NCBI GenBank assembly: GCA_937998875.1
Contig: CALLBO010000035.1
Span: forward strand, 1-64,000
Reading direction: 5' to 3'
Source of the DNA: an uncultured Granulosicoccaceae bacterium
GTDB taxonomy: Bacteria; Pseudomonadota; Gammaproteobacteria; Granulosicoccales; Granulosicoccaceae
Length of the DNA: 64,000 nt
The translations under genes and the position numbers were made by a program. The notes beneath the pieces were generated by a model that was not told the DNA's origin, searched no databases, and worked only from the letters and a program-made list of their open reading frames with translations. Shown piece after piece: positions 24,699-32,809 of the stretch; the first letter of the stretch is position 1; the number at the start of each line of letters is the position of its first letter.

Positions 24699-25766
24699 CT
24701 ACATGCTTTGCGATTGGGGGCGCCGTATGCTTTGTGTTGCTTGTTTGAACTCAGTGCAGGAATTTTCGAATAGCACTGTACTGGCAGGCATTGGAACCCG
24801 TGCACGAGCAACCCATTCAATGAGGCTCTTACAGTCGAACATCAGTTTCAAGCCTGTGCTGTGCAACCAGGCAGGCATAGCCGGATCATTGTATGGATGG
24901 CCTGTATACTCCACCAGTTCCTCACCTGCAGAGACGAACATTGGCCAGACTTTGAAGTTATTAGTCGCATCACTGCGCATTGTTTCGCACTCATACTTTG
25001 CGGCTACAGCAAAGCGCTCAATATAGTCTTCAGCGCCGGTGAAAGTCGGTAGTTGCGCAATGACTTCCTTTAGATGAGTGGCGATGGTGTCTATGTTACG
25101 CATCGCCTGTGCGATTTTTATAAAGCGTGATTCGTAGAAAGTTTCGATCGGTACCGAAAAAGCGCGAAACGGCTCGCCCCACAGTTCGTCAATACCTTCC
25201 TGACCACTGTAGTGTTTGACGTCTTTACCAAGTTCCAGTGCCTCTTTAAAACACTGACCGCACTCCTGCATCAGTTCGTTGTCGCTACTGACTTCTACAC
25301 CTTTGGCGGCAAGATCTACAATTGTTCTAAAGATGTCTGTGGCACGATTAAACAATGCACCGGCCAGCATTGCTGCGTTGACGCGTTTCTTCCTTGGATC
25401 TGTCTCACGATCATAGGATTCGCGCGCGCTATTTAGATGTTGCCCCGGAGTGTTAATGCCATGCTCTGTATGATGGAAAGTCCGGCGTGTGAGTGACTCA
25501 ATTAAATTTTTCTTTGCCTCCAGAGATTCGGCAGGAGGCTGATAATATCTGATCCAATAGTTGTCATAGAATACGAATTGCTGATCATTGACCGTGCAGC
25601 GTTCGCCGTTTTGAATATCGGCCCCCGTGGCGCGTTGCCATTCAACACCAGCGCGAAAGGTGCCTGCATCGCAGATAAAATCCGTTTCACGGCTCACAAT
25701 AGTTTCTCGTGTGACTCTCGGGATACTGGTTGGTTTCTGCATAGACGGCATCGGAATGCTAAACAC
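24699..25766 (-). CDS. Conserved-looking protein of unknown function
   Basis: Up to 355 aa, starting at GTG 25766; ATG codons at 25751 and 25742 are alternatives, and none has a strong ribosome site. I do not recognise a family. The protein is soluble and mostly helical. Visible stretches include DNYWIRYYQPPAESLEAKKN, RKKRVNAAMLAGALFNRATD, YSGQEGIDELWGEPFRAFSV and AKYECETMRSDATNNFKVW. There is no signal peptide or membrane segment. It is immediately upstream of the MnmD-type gene (3 bp), so a link to tRNA metabolism is possible but unproven. Confidence 0.6.
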   Translation of the reverse strand: MFSIPMPSMQKPTSIPRVTRETIVSRETDFICDAGTFRAGVEWQRATGADIQNGERCTVNDQQFVFYDNYWIRYYQPPAESLEAKKNLIESLTRRTFHHTEHGINTPGQHLNSARESYDRETDPRKKRVNAAMLAGALFNRATDIFRTIVDLAAKGVEVSSDNELMQECGQCFKEALELGKDVKHYSGQEGIDELWGEPFRAFSVPIETFYESRFIKIAQAMRNIDTIATHLKEVIAQLPTFTGAEDYIERFAVAAKYECETMRSDATNNFKVWPMFVSAGEELVEYTGHPYNDPAMPAWLHSTGLKLMFDCKSLIEWVARARVPMPASTVLFENSCTEFKQATQSIRRPQSQSM

Positions 25767-25839
25767 TCTGGTCTTGATCTCGCAACCTGCGACTATTATT
25801 GGCGCAGTTGATTAAAGATTGTCAGAATAACGTCACAAT

Positions 25840-26010
25840 ATGGTTGCGAAAATGAACGTGTTGTATCGCCAGCCAGAGACGTGCGGGCGCGCATTATTAC
25901 ACACCTTTTTAGACAATGCAGACTGTCATTGCGAATTATTCCCGGGCCGATTCAACGCACGTGTGCTTGATGACAGTGCGAGTGCGCTTTATGTGCCATT
26001 TCCGGCCTGA
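25840..26010 (+). CDS. Possible small protein, 56 aa
   Basis: An open frame from ATG 25840 to TGA 26010 fills most of the gap between two divergently arranged genes. It encodes MVAKMNVLYRQPETCG and ends SASALYVPFPA. It contains three cysteines, two of them in DCHCEL. A second in-frame ATG is at 25852. There is no good ribosome site, and codon use could not be measured, so it may be chance. No family is recognised. Confidence 0.3.
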   Translation: MVAKMNVLYRQPETCGRALLHTFLDNADCHCELFPGRFNARVLDDSASALYVPFPA

Positions 26011-26024
26011 AGACCACCGGCAGG

Positions 26025-27008
26025 TTAGCCTTCAGCAGGCCTGCGAGCGAGCATAACGCATCGAATTGGTGCCGGGTAGCCTTCAATCGTTTTGTCCCTG
26101 TCTACAGGGTCGAGTCCGTTCTCAAGAGAATAAGATGGCATCCAGGGCGTTGATCGTTGCTCGTCGGTGGTTGTTTGGCAAAGGTCAATGCACTTGATGT
26201 CGCAAAAACCGGCTTGTCGCAACATATCCTCAAGCAGCGGCACACTTGGCAAAACCCAAACGTTTCGCATATTGGCATAGCGGTTCTCAGGTATCAGTGA
26301 CGTGACGTCATTACTCTCAATCACCAGAGTCTCAAGTACAAGTTCACCGCCGGGGCAAAGACAGGAGTGCAATCCTTCAAGATGTTGCAGAGGTTCGCGG
26401 CGATGACTGACGACACCCATAGAAAAAACAGTGTCAAATAGGTAGGGGTTATCGAATACATGTTCACCGGTAAGCGGCAGTACGGCGAATTGTGTTGCGC
26501 GTATAAAGTGATTGACGGCCGCATACTGAGTGCAGAAAAGTTCACCCGGGTCAACGCCGACTACCGTCTTTGCACCTTCGCCTAACATTCGGTAGCCGTA
26601 ATAGCCGTTGCCGCATCCGACATCCAGAACGTTGCGTCCCCTTAGCGGTGCGATGTGTTTTTTTATCCGGTCCCACTTAAGGTTGGAGCGCCACTCGCTA
26701 TCAATAAAGATGTCGTCAATTTTAAATGGGCCTTTACGCCATGGGGATAGCATTAACAATGCAGACTTAATCTGTTTTTGAATGTCAGCAGGAGTACTTG
26801 AAGTTGCGGTAACTATTTCTGAGTTAAGATCGATTTTGTTTGCATGGTACTCAGGTAACGAATGCAGTGCTTCCAGCCATAGCGGAAAATGACCGTGCTT
26901 TTTTGGATTCGATTGGGTTTCCACGATACCGTTGATTGAGTCTAACCAGACTTTCAGTTCTACCTGATGATCTGCCTGATAAAAACTGTCAAAGTTCAGC
27001 GTATTCAA
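26025..27008 (-). CDS. cmoB: tRNA U34 carboxymethyltransferase CmoB
   Basis: 327 aa. It uses carboxy-SAM made by CmoA to convert 5-hydroxyuridine at tRNA position 34 into cmo5U. Diagnostic are LMLSPWRKGPFKIDDIFIDSEW-like sequence around residue 90-110, WDRIKKHIAPLRGRNVLDVG with GCGNGYYGYRM, GVDPGELFCTQYAA, MGVVSHRREPLQHL, and NRYANMRNVWVLPSVPLLEDM near the C-terminus. All are typical of CmoB and distinguish it from ordinary methyltransferases. It follows cmoA by 7 bp in the normal cmoA-cmoB order. Confidence 0.96.
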   Translation of the reverse strand: MNTLNFDSFYQADHQVELKVWLDSINGIVETQSNPKKHGHFPLWLEALHSLPEYHANKIDLNSEIVTATSSTPADIQKQIKSALLMLSPWRKGPFKIDDIFIDSEWRSNLKWDRIKKHIAPLRGRNVLDVGCGNGYYGYRMLGEGAKTVVGVDPGELFCTQYAAVNHFIRATQFAVLPLTGEHVFDNPYLFDTVFSMGVVSHRREPLQHLEGLHSCLCPGGELVLETLVIESNDVTSLIPENRYANMRNVWVLPSVPLLEDMLRQAGFCDIKCIDLCQTTTDEQRSTPWMPSYSLENGLDPVDRDKTIEGYPAPIRCVMLARRPAEG

Positions 27009-27030
27009 CGAATCGCTACCGAATCGCTAC
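27009..27030. repeat. 11-bp tandem duplication at the cmoA 3' end
   Basis: Two exact copies of cgaatcgctac (27009-27019 and 27020-27030). The cmoA stop codon lies between them, so the duplication occupies the cmoA/cmoB junction. Confidence 0.8.
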
Positions 27031-27867
27031 AAGCGAGGCAAAATTAAAACACTGAAACCAGACTTCAACGCTGCGAAAGCCACAGTCGAGCAATCTTGTT
27101 TTGTGTGTGCTTAATGTCTCGGGCATCAATACGTTCTCAAGTGCATCGCGTTTTTGGCTTATCTCCAGTTCACTATAGCCGTTTGAACGTTTGAAGTTTT
27201 CATACATCGACGTCATCAGATGCTGTTGCTGTGTATCTTCGAATATAATTTTCTCAGACAGTATTAGTGCACCACCAGTGATCATGTTGTCGGCAAGCGA
27301 GCGGACGATTCTTTCACGTTCCTGTAAGGCAACGAACTGCAGTGTGAAATTTAATACGGCAACGCTATGCTCGACGTATTGATATTTTGTGATATCTGCA
27401 AGCTCTGATCTAACAGGTACCGGGCTGTCTTCGTTACTAATTCTTTCGTGCATGCGAGACAGCATCGCCTCAGAATTATCCAGTGCAACTATTGAGATCT
27501 TCGCGGCGTTCTGCTGGTGGTGGCGTTCTATCTGGTGCCGCATGGAGATTGTTGCAGCTCCAAGTGAGCTGCCAAGGTCGTAGCATACGGTGCCTGGCTT
27601 CGCGAACTTTGCTGCAAGCATGCCAGTTTGAAGCACAATGCTGCGATAGCCCGGGACGGACCGTTCTATCATGTCGTCGAATACACTCGCCACAGAATCA
27701 TTGAACTCAAACGGTGCAATCTGATCCAGTGGTTCGGCAAAGACACGGTCTGTTGGCGGGTTTGTCACGGTGCAGTTTATCACGGTGCATTGGGCCTGTA
27801 CGGGTATTGGGCTGTGGTGGCGGATTTGTCGTCGTGACTGGCTGGGGAATCTGTCATTATGATTCAT
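27016..27867 (-). CDS. cmoA: Carboxy-S-adenosyl-L-methionine synthase CmoA
   Basis: Makes carboxy-SAM from SAM and prephenate for tRNA cmo5U34 synthesis. Motifs are FNDSVASVFDDMIERSVPGY, TVCYDLGSSLGAATISMRH, AVLNFTLQFVALQERE, MITGGALILSEKI, KRSNGYSELEISQKRDALEN and VWFQCFNFASLVAIR. The frame from ATG 27867 is 283 aa, about 36 longer than E. coli CmoA (247). The extra N-terminus includes an in-frame 15-bp duplication, and GTG codons within it could be the true start. It is divergent from the DNA glycosylase gene, with starts nearly touching. Confidence 0.95.
   Translation of the reverse strand: MNHNDRFPSQSRRQIRHHSPIPVQAQCTVINCTVTNPPTDRVFAEPLDQIAPFEFNDSVASVFDDMIERSVPGYRSIVLQTGMLAAKFAKPGTVCYDLGSSLGAATISMRHQIERHHQQNAAKISIVALDNSEAMLSRMHERISNEDSPVPVRSELADITKYQYVEHSVAVLNFTLQFVALQERERIVRSLADNMITGGALILSEKIIFEDTQQQHLMTSMYENFKRSNGYSELEISQKRDALENVLMPETLSTHKTRLLDCGFRSVEVWFQCFNFASLVAIR
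27761..27790. repeat. 15-bp tandem duplication in the cmoA N-terminal region
   Basis: Copies tttgtcacggtgcag (27761-27775) and tttatcacggtgcat (27776-27790) differ at two positions. If cmoA starts at 27867 they encode CTVIN/CTVTN five-residue repeats in frame. Confidence 0.75.
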
Positions 27868-27869
27868 GA

Positions 27870-28568
27870 TTGACTCATCGGTACCAAGCCATCACATTCA
27901 AAGCTATCACAAGTAAAAACAGGCATTATAAATTGTCTGAAGCGAAAAAGTACCTGTCTGGTGTCGATAAAACCATGGGTCGACTGATTGCGCTTGTCGG
28001 TAAAACTGCAGTCCGTAGCGAGCAGGAGCTGAGTGTTTTTCAGTCTCTGGTTCGGGCAATAGCCTACCAGATGATTTCTACTAAAGCGGCAGCGGCAATT
28101 CACGGGCGATTAGTTGAGCACTGCGATTCAGACCTGCAACCCGATAAGTTGCTGCAGTTGGGGGAGGAACAGATCCGCCAGGTTGGATTTTCGCGCGCCA
28201 AGTCGGCATCAATACTGGATCTTGCTGAAAAATTTACCAATGGAACCTTGCCGGGTGATCCAGCCCTCGATGCAATGTCAGATGCCGAGCTGACCAGGTG
28301 CCTGACCCAGGTGCGCGGTATCGGTAACTGGAGTGTGCAGATGTTGATGATATTCAATTTGCGCAGGGCAGATGTTTTTCCTGCCACTGACCTCGGTGTG
28401 CGTAGAGGTCACATGCTCGCCTATGATCTTGATGAAATGCTTAGCGCTAAAGCGTTATTGGATCTATCGACAGTCTGGCAACCTTACCGTTCTGTTGCCG
28501 CCTGGTATTTGTGGCGTGCCAACGATTGTGTTGACTGGGATGCTGTTATGGCTGCCGCAAGAAAGTGA
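27870..28568 (+). CDS. DNA-3-methyladenine glycosylase, HhH-GPD (AlkA-like)
   Basis: Base-excision repair glycosylase, up to 232 aa from TTG 27870; a TTG at 27933 with AGG upstream gives 211 aa. The helix-hairpin-helix is LTQVRGIGNWSVQMLMIFNL, followed by the catalytic Asp in FPATDLGVRRG, the GPD loop order of AlkA. LVRAIAYQMISTKAA is the usual helix with substrate-side Gln and the C-terminus has WQPYRSVAAWYLWR. It lacks the N-terminal domain of E. coli AlkA, as in short AlkA/Mag forms. Its stop overlaps the next gene's GTG start (GTGA at 28565-28568), so the two are coupled. Confidence 0.9.
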   Translation: MTHRYQAITFKAITSKNRHYKLSEAKKYLSGVDKTMGRLIALVGKTAVRSEQELSVFQSLVRAIAYQMISTKAAAAIHGRLVEHCDSDLQPDKLLQLGEEQIRQVGFSRAKSASILDLAEKFTNGTLPGDPALDAMSDAELTRCLTQVRGIGNWSVQMLMIFNLRRADVFPATDLGVRRGHMLAYDLDEMLSAKALLDLSTVWQPYRSVAAWYLWRANDCVDWDAVMAAARK

Positions 28569-29425
28569 AGATTATATTAAGCCGCAAAGGTGTGGACAGT
28601 AGTGCAGGCGGCTTTGCCAGTCCGGTATTTCCCGATGGCCAAATGATCTCGATACCTATTCCGGATAAGCGTTCCAATGTTCGTTATCGCGATCTTATCG
28701 CTGCTGACAACAACAGATCAGTTGGCAAACTTGTCAGAGATTTAAGCAACAGCAAGCTAAATACTGCGGCAAAAGTGCACGTTGACCCTGATCTTAATCG
28801 CGACAGTCTTGACAGAGACTCTAATTGGCAACCGCTGTTCGGCCAGTGCGGTGCAGCGCAGACACATTTGCACAGCTTGAATGTCGGGCACGGTGATCTG
28901 TTCCTGTTTTTCGGCTGGTTCCGGCGGGTTGAATGGCATAAGAGACGTTGGCGTTATATGACAGGTGCACCTGATGAACATGTTCTCTTTGGCTGGCTGC
29001 AGATTGATTCTGTCGAGCCGGTTGAGAATATTATGCAGTCGGAGGAACTCACATGGATGCGCTATCACCCGCATTGTTTGGCAGATTTTGCAGGTAGCAA
29101 CGTAATCTATACAGCGTCAAAGCATCTTTCCTGGTCGCGAAAGAAACTACCGGGCGCGGGATTGTTCAAATGCTACCGTGATGAGCTCCGTTTGACCCAA
29201 CCGGGTGCCACTCGATCACACTGGCAGCTGCCGCGATGGATGCATCCGCAGGATCGTCACACGTCACTGAGTTATCACGCCGACATAAAACGGTGGCAGA
29301 GAACCGACAAGTTTGCTTTGTTAAGGTCTGCCGCGCGGGGGCAGGAGTTTGTACTGGACCTCGCGGACTATCCTGAAGGGGTGAAATGGGTGCGTAGTTT
29401 GTTGGCGCGCAACATCGCGCTATAG
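28565..29425 (+). CDS. Nmad3-like (nucleotide-modification-associated domain 3) protein
   Basis: 286 aa, start GTG 28565 inside the stop of the glycosylase gene. The N-terminus KIILSRKGVDSSAGGFASPV and PDGQMISIPIPD, the middle FGQCGAAQTHLHSLNVGHGD and LFLFFGWFRRVEW, HVLFGWLQI, and the C-terminus SLSYHADIKRWQ with ARGQEFVLDLADYPE correspond to what I recall of the Nmad3 family. That family was proposed from comparative genomics to act with DNA base modification. No enzymatic activity is established, and the family name is from memory. Coupling to a base-excision glycosylase is the informative context. No phage or restriction genes lie nearby. Confidence 0.65.
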   Translation: MKIILSRKGVDSSAGGFASPVFPDGQMISIPIPDKRSNVRYRDLIAADNNRSVGKLVRDLSNSKLNTAAKVHVDPDLNRDSLDRDSNWQPLFGQCGAAQTHLHSLNVGHGDLFLFFGWFRRVEWHKRRWRYMTGAPDEHVLFGWLQIDSVEPVENIMQSEELTWMRYHPHCLADFAGSNVIYTASKHLSWSRKKLPGAGLFKCYRDELRLTQPGATRSHWQLPRWMHPQDRHTSLSYHADIKRWQRTDKFALLRSAARGQEFVLDLADYPEGVKWVRSLLARNIAL

Positions 29426-29465
29426 TTGATCATGTTTTATTTTTTGACCACTTTGACCTTACGTT

Positions 29466-30221
29466 ATGAAAGACCCTGAACGTTACCCGGATAATCAACG
29501 GGCAGATACTTTCAACAAGCGGGAGCTGTTACTCGGTGCGCGTGACACGCTACCGATGATTGTCGGTGCGATTCCGTTTGGTATCCTGTTTGGCGCTTTG
29601 GCAACTTCGGCGGGCATGTCGGTATATGCCACCATGGCAATGTCGCTATTTGTGTTTGCGGGCTCGAGCCAGTTTGTTGCAGCAACGCTGATCAGTCAGG
29701 GAGTAGGTGTTGCGGTCATAGTGATGACCACATTTTTTGTGAACCTGCGGCATGCGCTTTACTCCGCATCATTGGGTCCTTACTTTAAAGGGTTGAAACA
29801 GAGATGGCTGTTGCCATTAGGTTTTTTGCTTACCGATGAAACTTATGCAGTCGTTATAAAACGGGCTAACGAATCGCCTGAAAAACGGCACCATTGGTAT
29901 TGTCTGGGGTCATCGATTGCTATGTACGTTAACTGGCAACTGTGTACGCTCATTGGCATAACAGCAGGTAACGCGCTTGAGAATCTTTCTGGCTGGGGGC
30001 TGGAGTTCGCGATGATTGTCACGTTCATCGGCATCGTCGTGCCTTTAATTACCCGGATGCCGATGCTGGTTGCCGCCCTGGTCGCAATTGCGGTTGGTTT
30101 GTTGACTCGCGACATTGCGCATAATCTTGGTTTAATTGTCGCATCAGTTGCGGGTGTGGCAGCAGGCTATATGACTGAAGTAATTAGTGAACGCAATGCA
30201 GCCGGGGTGACAGAGCAATGA
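29466..30221 (+). CDS. azlC: AzlC family branched-chain amino acid exporter, large subunit
   Basis: 251 aa membrane protein with about eight hydrophobic segments. The AzlC hallmark is at the start ([53 protein letters not shown]), followed by [10 protein letters not shown]. With AzlD it forms an exporter of branched-chain or related hydrophobic amino acids. The ATG at 29466 is 40 bp after the Nmad3-like gene. The stop overlaps the azlD ATG (ATGA at 30218-30221). Confidence 0.92.
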   Translation: MKDPERYPDNQRADTFNKRELLLGARDTLPMIVGAIPFGILFGALATSAGMSVYATMAMSLFVFAGSSQFVAATLISQGVGVAVIVMTTFFVNLRHALYSASLGPYFKGLKQRWLLPLGFLLTDETYAVVIKRANESPEKRHHWYCLGSSIAMYVNWQLCTLIGITAGNALENLSGWGLEFAMIVTFIGIVVPLITRMPMLVAALVAIAVGLLTRDIAHNLGLIVASVAGVAAGYMTEVISERNAAGVTEQ

Positions 30222-30538
30222 AAAATTTCCTGTTGATATTTTTTATGATGATCGTGACGTTTGGTGTGCGCTACCCGGTGCTGGCATTGATAGGACGCTA
30301 TGACTTGCCGAAGCCGTTGAAGCGTGCGCTGCAATTTGTGCCAGTCGCGGTCTTAAGTGCGCTGTGTGCACCGATGGTGCTGATCCAGGATGGCCAATGG
30401 GCTATCTCTGTGACGAATGCCTATCTCTTAGCAAGTGTTGTTGCGATATTGGTTGCATGGAAAACGCATCACTTGCTGCTGACTATTGTGGTTGGGATGA
30501 TCGTTTTTACGGTGCTGAGAGTTGCAGGGCTGGGCTAG
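30218..30538 (+). CDS. azlD: AzlD family branched-chain amino acid exporter, small subunit
   Basis: 106 aa with four hydrophobic segments. The pattern [24 protein letters not shown] matches AzlD, as do [16 protein letters not shown] and the C-terminal [13 protein letters not shown]. It is coupled to azlC by a 4-bp overlap and convergent with gpt 19 bp away. Confidence 0.9.
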   Translation: MKNFLLIFFMMIVTFGVRYPVLALIGRYDLPKPLKRALQFVPVAVLSALCAPMVLIQDGQWAISVTNAYLLASVVAILVAWKTHHLLLTIVVGMIVFTVLRVAGLG

Positions 30539-30557
30539 ATGAATTTATGTCTAACGC

Positions 30558-31046
30558 TTAGATAACTTCGTCTGGCCGATCAACCAACGGGCTTGAGTAG
30601 TTCAGTTCCATGTCCCACGGAAAATTGATCCAGGTATCCTGCGGTACTTCTTTGATGAAATCATCAACTTCCCGACGTCCTTCGGGCTTTGCATAGACAG
30701 TAACAAAACGAGCTTTGGGAACCAGCGCTTTTACCGCTCGTGCTGTTGTGCCGGTATCGACAAGATCATCTATCAGTAAAAATCCGCTACCATCACCAAA
30801 GCTGGCATCCGCTTTTTTAATGATTTCCGCTTCACCCATGTCTTGCTTTTCATATGTTTTTATACAAATGGTATCCAGAAGGCGGATGTTCAGCTCGCGC
30901 GCGATAATGGCGGCTGGGATCATGCCGCCTCGGGTAATGGCAATCGCACCCCGCCATTGCGTTGCGGGTAAAAGCTGGCGGGCGAGAGTTCTTGTGTCTC
31001 GATGCAGCTCTTCCCATGAGACAAAAAAGTTTTCCGTGCGATTCAT
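30558..31046 (-). CDS. gpt: Xanthine-guanine phosphoribosyltransferase
   Basis: Purine salvage enzyme transferring PRPP to guanine or xanthine. From ATG 31046 (MNRTENFFVSWEEL) the protein is 162 aa; E. coli Gpt is 152. Matches include QWRGAIAITRGGMIPAAIIA, the PRPP loop FLLIDDLVDTGTTARAV, RFVTVYAKPEGRREVDDF and PQDTWINFPWDM. The longer in-frame start at 31163 would lie inside apt and is rejected. The ATG comes one base after the apt stop, so the two are one transcript. Confidence 0.93.
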   Translation of the reverse strand: MNRTENFFVSWEELHRDTRTLARQLLPATQWRGAIAITRGGMIPAAIIARELNIRLLDTICIKTYEKQDMGEAEIIKKADASFGDGSGFLLIDDLVDTGTTARAVKALVPKARFVTVYAKPEGRREVDDFIKEVPQDTWINFPWDMELNYSSPLVDRPDEVI

Positions 31047-31047
31047 G

Positions 31048-31608
31048 TTATTCGCCTTCAAATTCACAAATACTGAATACATCAATGCCTGCATCTGCAA
31101 GCTTTTTCGAGCCACCCAGATCCGGCAGATCGATAATTGCTGCGGCTTCAACAATCTCACCACCGAGTTTGGTAATTAAAGAGCTTGCAGCCAGCATGGT
31201 GCCGCCAGTGGCGATGAGGTCATCGAGTAACAAGACTTTGTCACCCTGGTGCACAGCATCTTTGTGTAACTCTACTTCAGCCGTGCCGTATTCAAGCTCG
31301 TATGACTCGCTGACAGTATCAAACGGCAGCTTGCCTCGCTTGCGCACCGGGACCAGGCTGGTGCTGAGTTCATAAGCCAGTGCACCACCTATAATAAAAC
31401 CTCGTGCATCGATACAGGCCAGTACATCAAAGTCTTTTTCGTAGTACCGGTGAACAAAACAATCTACCAGCCGTCTGAAGGTTGCGGGGTTTTGCAACAG
31501 CGGGGTGATGTCTCTGAACTGTACACCGTCAATCGGCCAGTCCGGAATAGTTCTTACGCGTGCGCGAATGTAATCTCTGAAGTAATCATCCTGGTTTGAT
31601 CTGCTCAT
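31048..31608 (-). CDS. apt: Adenine phosphoribosyltransferase
   Basis: 186 aa salvage enzyme converting adenine plus PRPP to AMP. Characteristic segments are [60 protein letters not shown], and the PRPP loop [16 protein letters not shown]. Its ATG overlaps the stop of the DAHP synthase gene (ATGA, 31605-31608), and gpt follows at once. This arrangement of aromatic synthesis with purine salvage in one operon is unusual but the couplings are clear. Confidence 0.95.
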   Translation of the reverse strand: MSRSNQDDYFRDYIRARVRTIPDWPIDGVQFRDITPLLQNPATFRRLVDCFVHRYYEKDFDVLACIDARGFIIGGALAYELSTSLVPVRKRGKLPFDTVSESYELEYGTAEVELHKDAVHQGDKVLLLDDLIATGGTMLAASSLITKLGGEIVEAAAIIDLPDLGGSKKLADAGIDVFSICEFEGE

Positions 31609-32675
31609 GAGCGCACTCTCGCGTTCAGCGGGTCACGGAGTTGCTCGGTCATTGCGCTCAGGAGTTGTTCTGTGGTTTCCCAGTTTATACACGCATCGGT
31701 AATTGAAACGCCGTAATCCAGTGCCTGTGCATCGTCACCGAGTTTTTGATTGCCGTCTTTGAGATGGCTTTCGAGCATCAGGCCGATGATTGATTTGTTG
31801 CCCTCTGCAATCTGTTTGACGACGTTATCTGCAACCAGTGGTTGTAACTTATGATCTTTGTGTGAGTTGGCATGACTGCAATCGACAACCAGGCTGGGCA
31901 TTAGACCTGCTTCTTTTAACGCATGTTCCGCCAGAGCTACATTGACTGAATCATAGTTTGGCTCTGAGCCGCCGCGCAGAATGATATGGCCGTATTGGTT
32001 ACCGCTGGTGGTCAAGCGTGTGACCTGTCCGTCTGTGTTAATGCCAAGGAAACGGTGTGGTGAGGAGGCAGATTGCATTGCGTTTATAGCGATATCCAGA
32101 CTACCGTCAGTCCCGTTTTTAAACCCCACTGGTGTTGACAGACCACTCGACATCTCGCGATGTGTTTGCGATTCTGAAGTACGTGCACCGATGGCAGTCC
32201 AGGCGAAAAGATCAGACAGGTACTGCGGGCTGATCGGATCAAGTGCCTCGGTACCTGCAGGTAGCCCCATTTCGGCAAGCTTCACTAGTAACTCACGTGC
32301 TTTGCGCAGGCCTTTTTCTATTTTAAACGAGTCGTTCAAATCTGGGTCGTTGACAAAGCCTTTCCAGCCGACCGTGGTACGTGGCTTTTCAAAGTACACG
32401 CGCATCACAATGAAAAGTGTTTCATTGTATTGATCATGCAGGGTCTTGAGTCGCCCTGCGTATTCCATTGCTGCATCAATATCGTGGATCGAGCAGGGTC
32501 CTGCGACAATTAGCAAACGTGGATCTTTGCGATCGAGTATCCGTTCGATCGTGGTTCGCGATTGATGAATGAACTCACTGGCGGCGTCCGGACAGGGGAT
32601 GTCTTTGTGGAGTTGTCCCGGGGTGACGAGGACGTCTTCGGCGACGATATTGACGTCGCTCAAGTGCTTGCTCAC
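31605..32675 (-). CDS. 3-deoxy-7-phosphoheptulonate (DAHP) synthase, class I
   Basis: 356 aa, first step of the shikimate pathway, AroF/G/H type. Motifs are [98 protein letters not shown], and the metal site [11 protein letters not shown] followed by [16 protein letters not shown] cannot tell from sequence which amino acid inhibits it. It is first in an operon with apt and gpt. Confidence 0.95.
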   Translation of the reverse strand: MSKHLSDVNIVAEDVLVTPGQLHKDIPCPDAASEFIHQSRTTIERILDRKDPRLLIVAGPCSIHDIDAAMEYAGRLKTLHDQYNETLFIVMRVYFEKPRTTVGWKGFVNDPDLNDSFKIEKGLRKARELLVKLAEMGLPAGTEALDPISPQYLSDLFAWTAIGARTSESQTHREMSSGLSTPVGFKNGTDGSLDIAINAMQSASSPHRFLGINTDGQVTRLTTSGNQYGHIILRGGSEPNYDSVNVALAEHALKEAGLMPSLVVDCSHANSHKDHKLQPLVADNVVKQIAEGNKSIIGLMLESHLKDGNQKLGDDAQALDYGVSITDACINWETTEQLLSAMTEQLRDPLNARVRS

Positions 32676-32767
32676 GGTGATCGCTCTGTTGTGATTGGTG
32701 AGCGTCAGAGTTTATGGAAGTGGCACGCAGATTACAAAGTATTGTCGCGGGTGTGGTTGCTGGTGCC

Positions 32768-32809
32768 TGGTCGATAACCCTTGGTTGATTATCCCTGGTC
32801 GATTATTAC
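32768..32809. repeat. Three imperfect 14-bp tandem repeats at the rnd 3' end
   Basis: Units tggtcgataaccct (32768-32781), tggttgattatccc (32782-32795) and tggtcgattattac (32796-32809). The rnd stop codon at 32789 lies within the second unit, so the array overlaps the last codons of rnd. Confidence 0.75.

Noticed and set aside
31047-31163. Longer gpt start
   Set aside because: It would overlap the end of apt by over 100 bp and add residues with no counterpart in Gpt.
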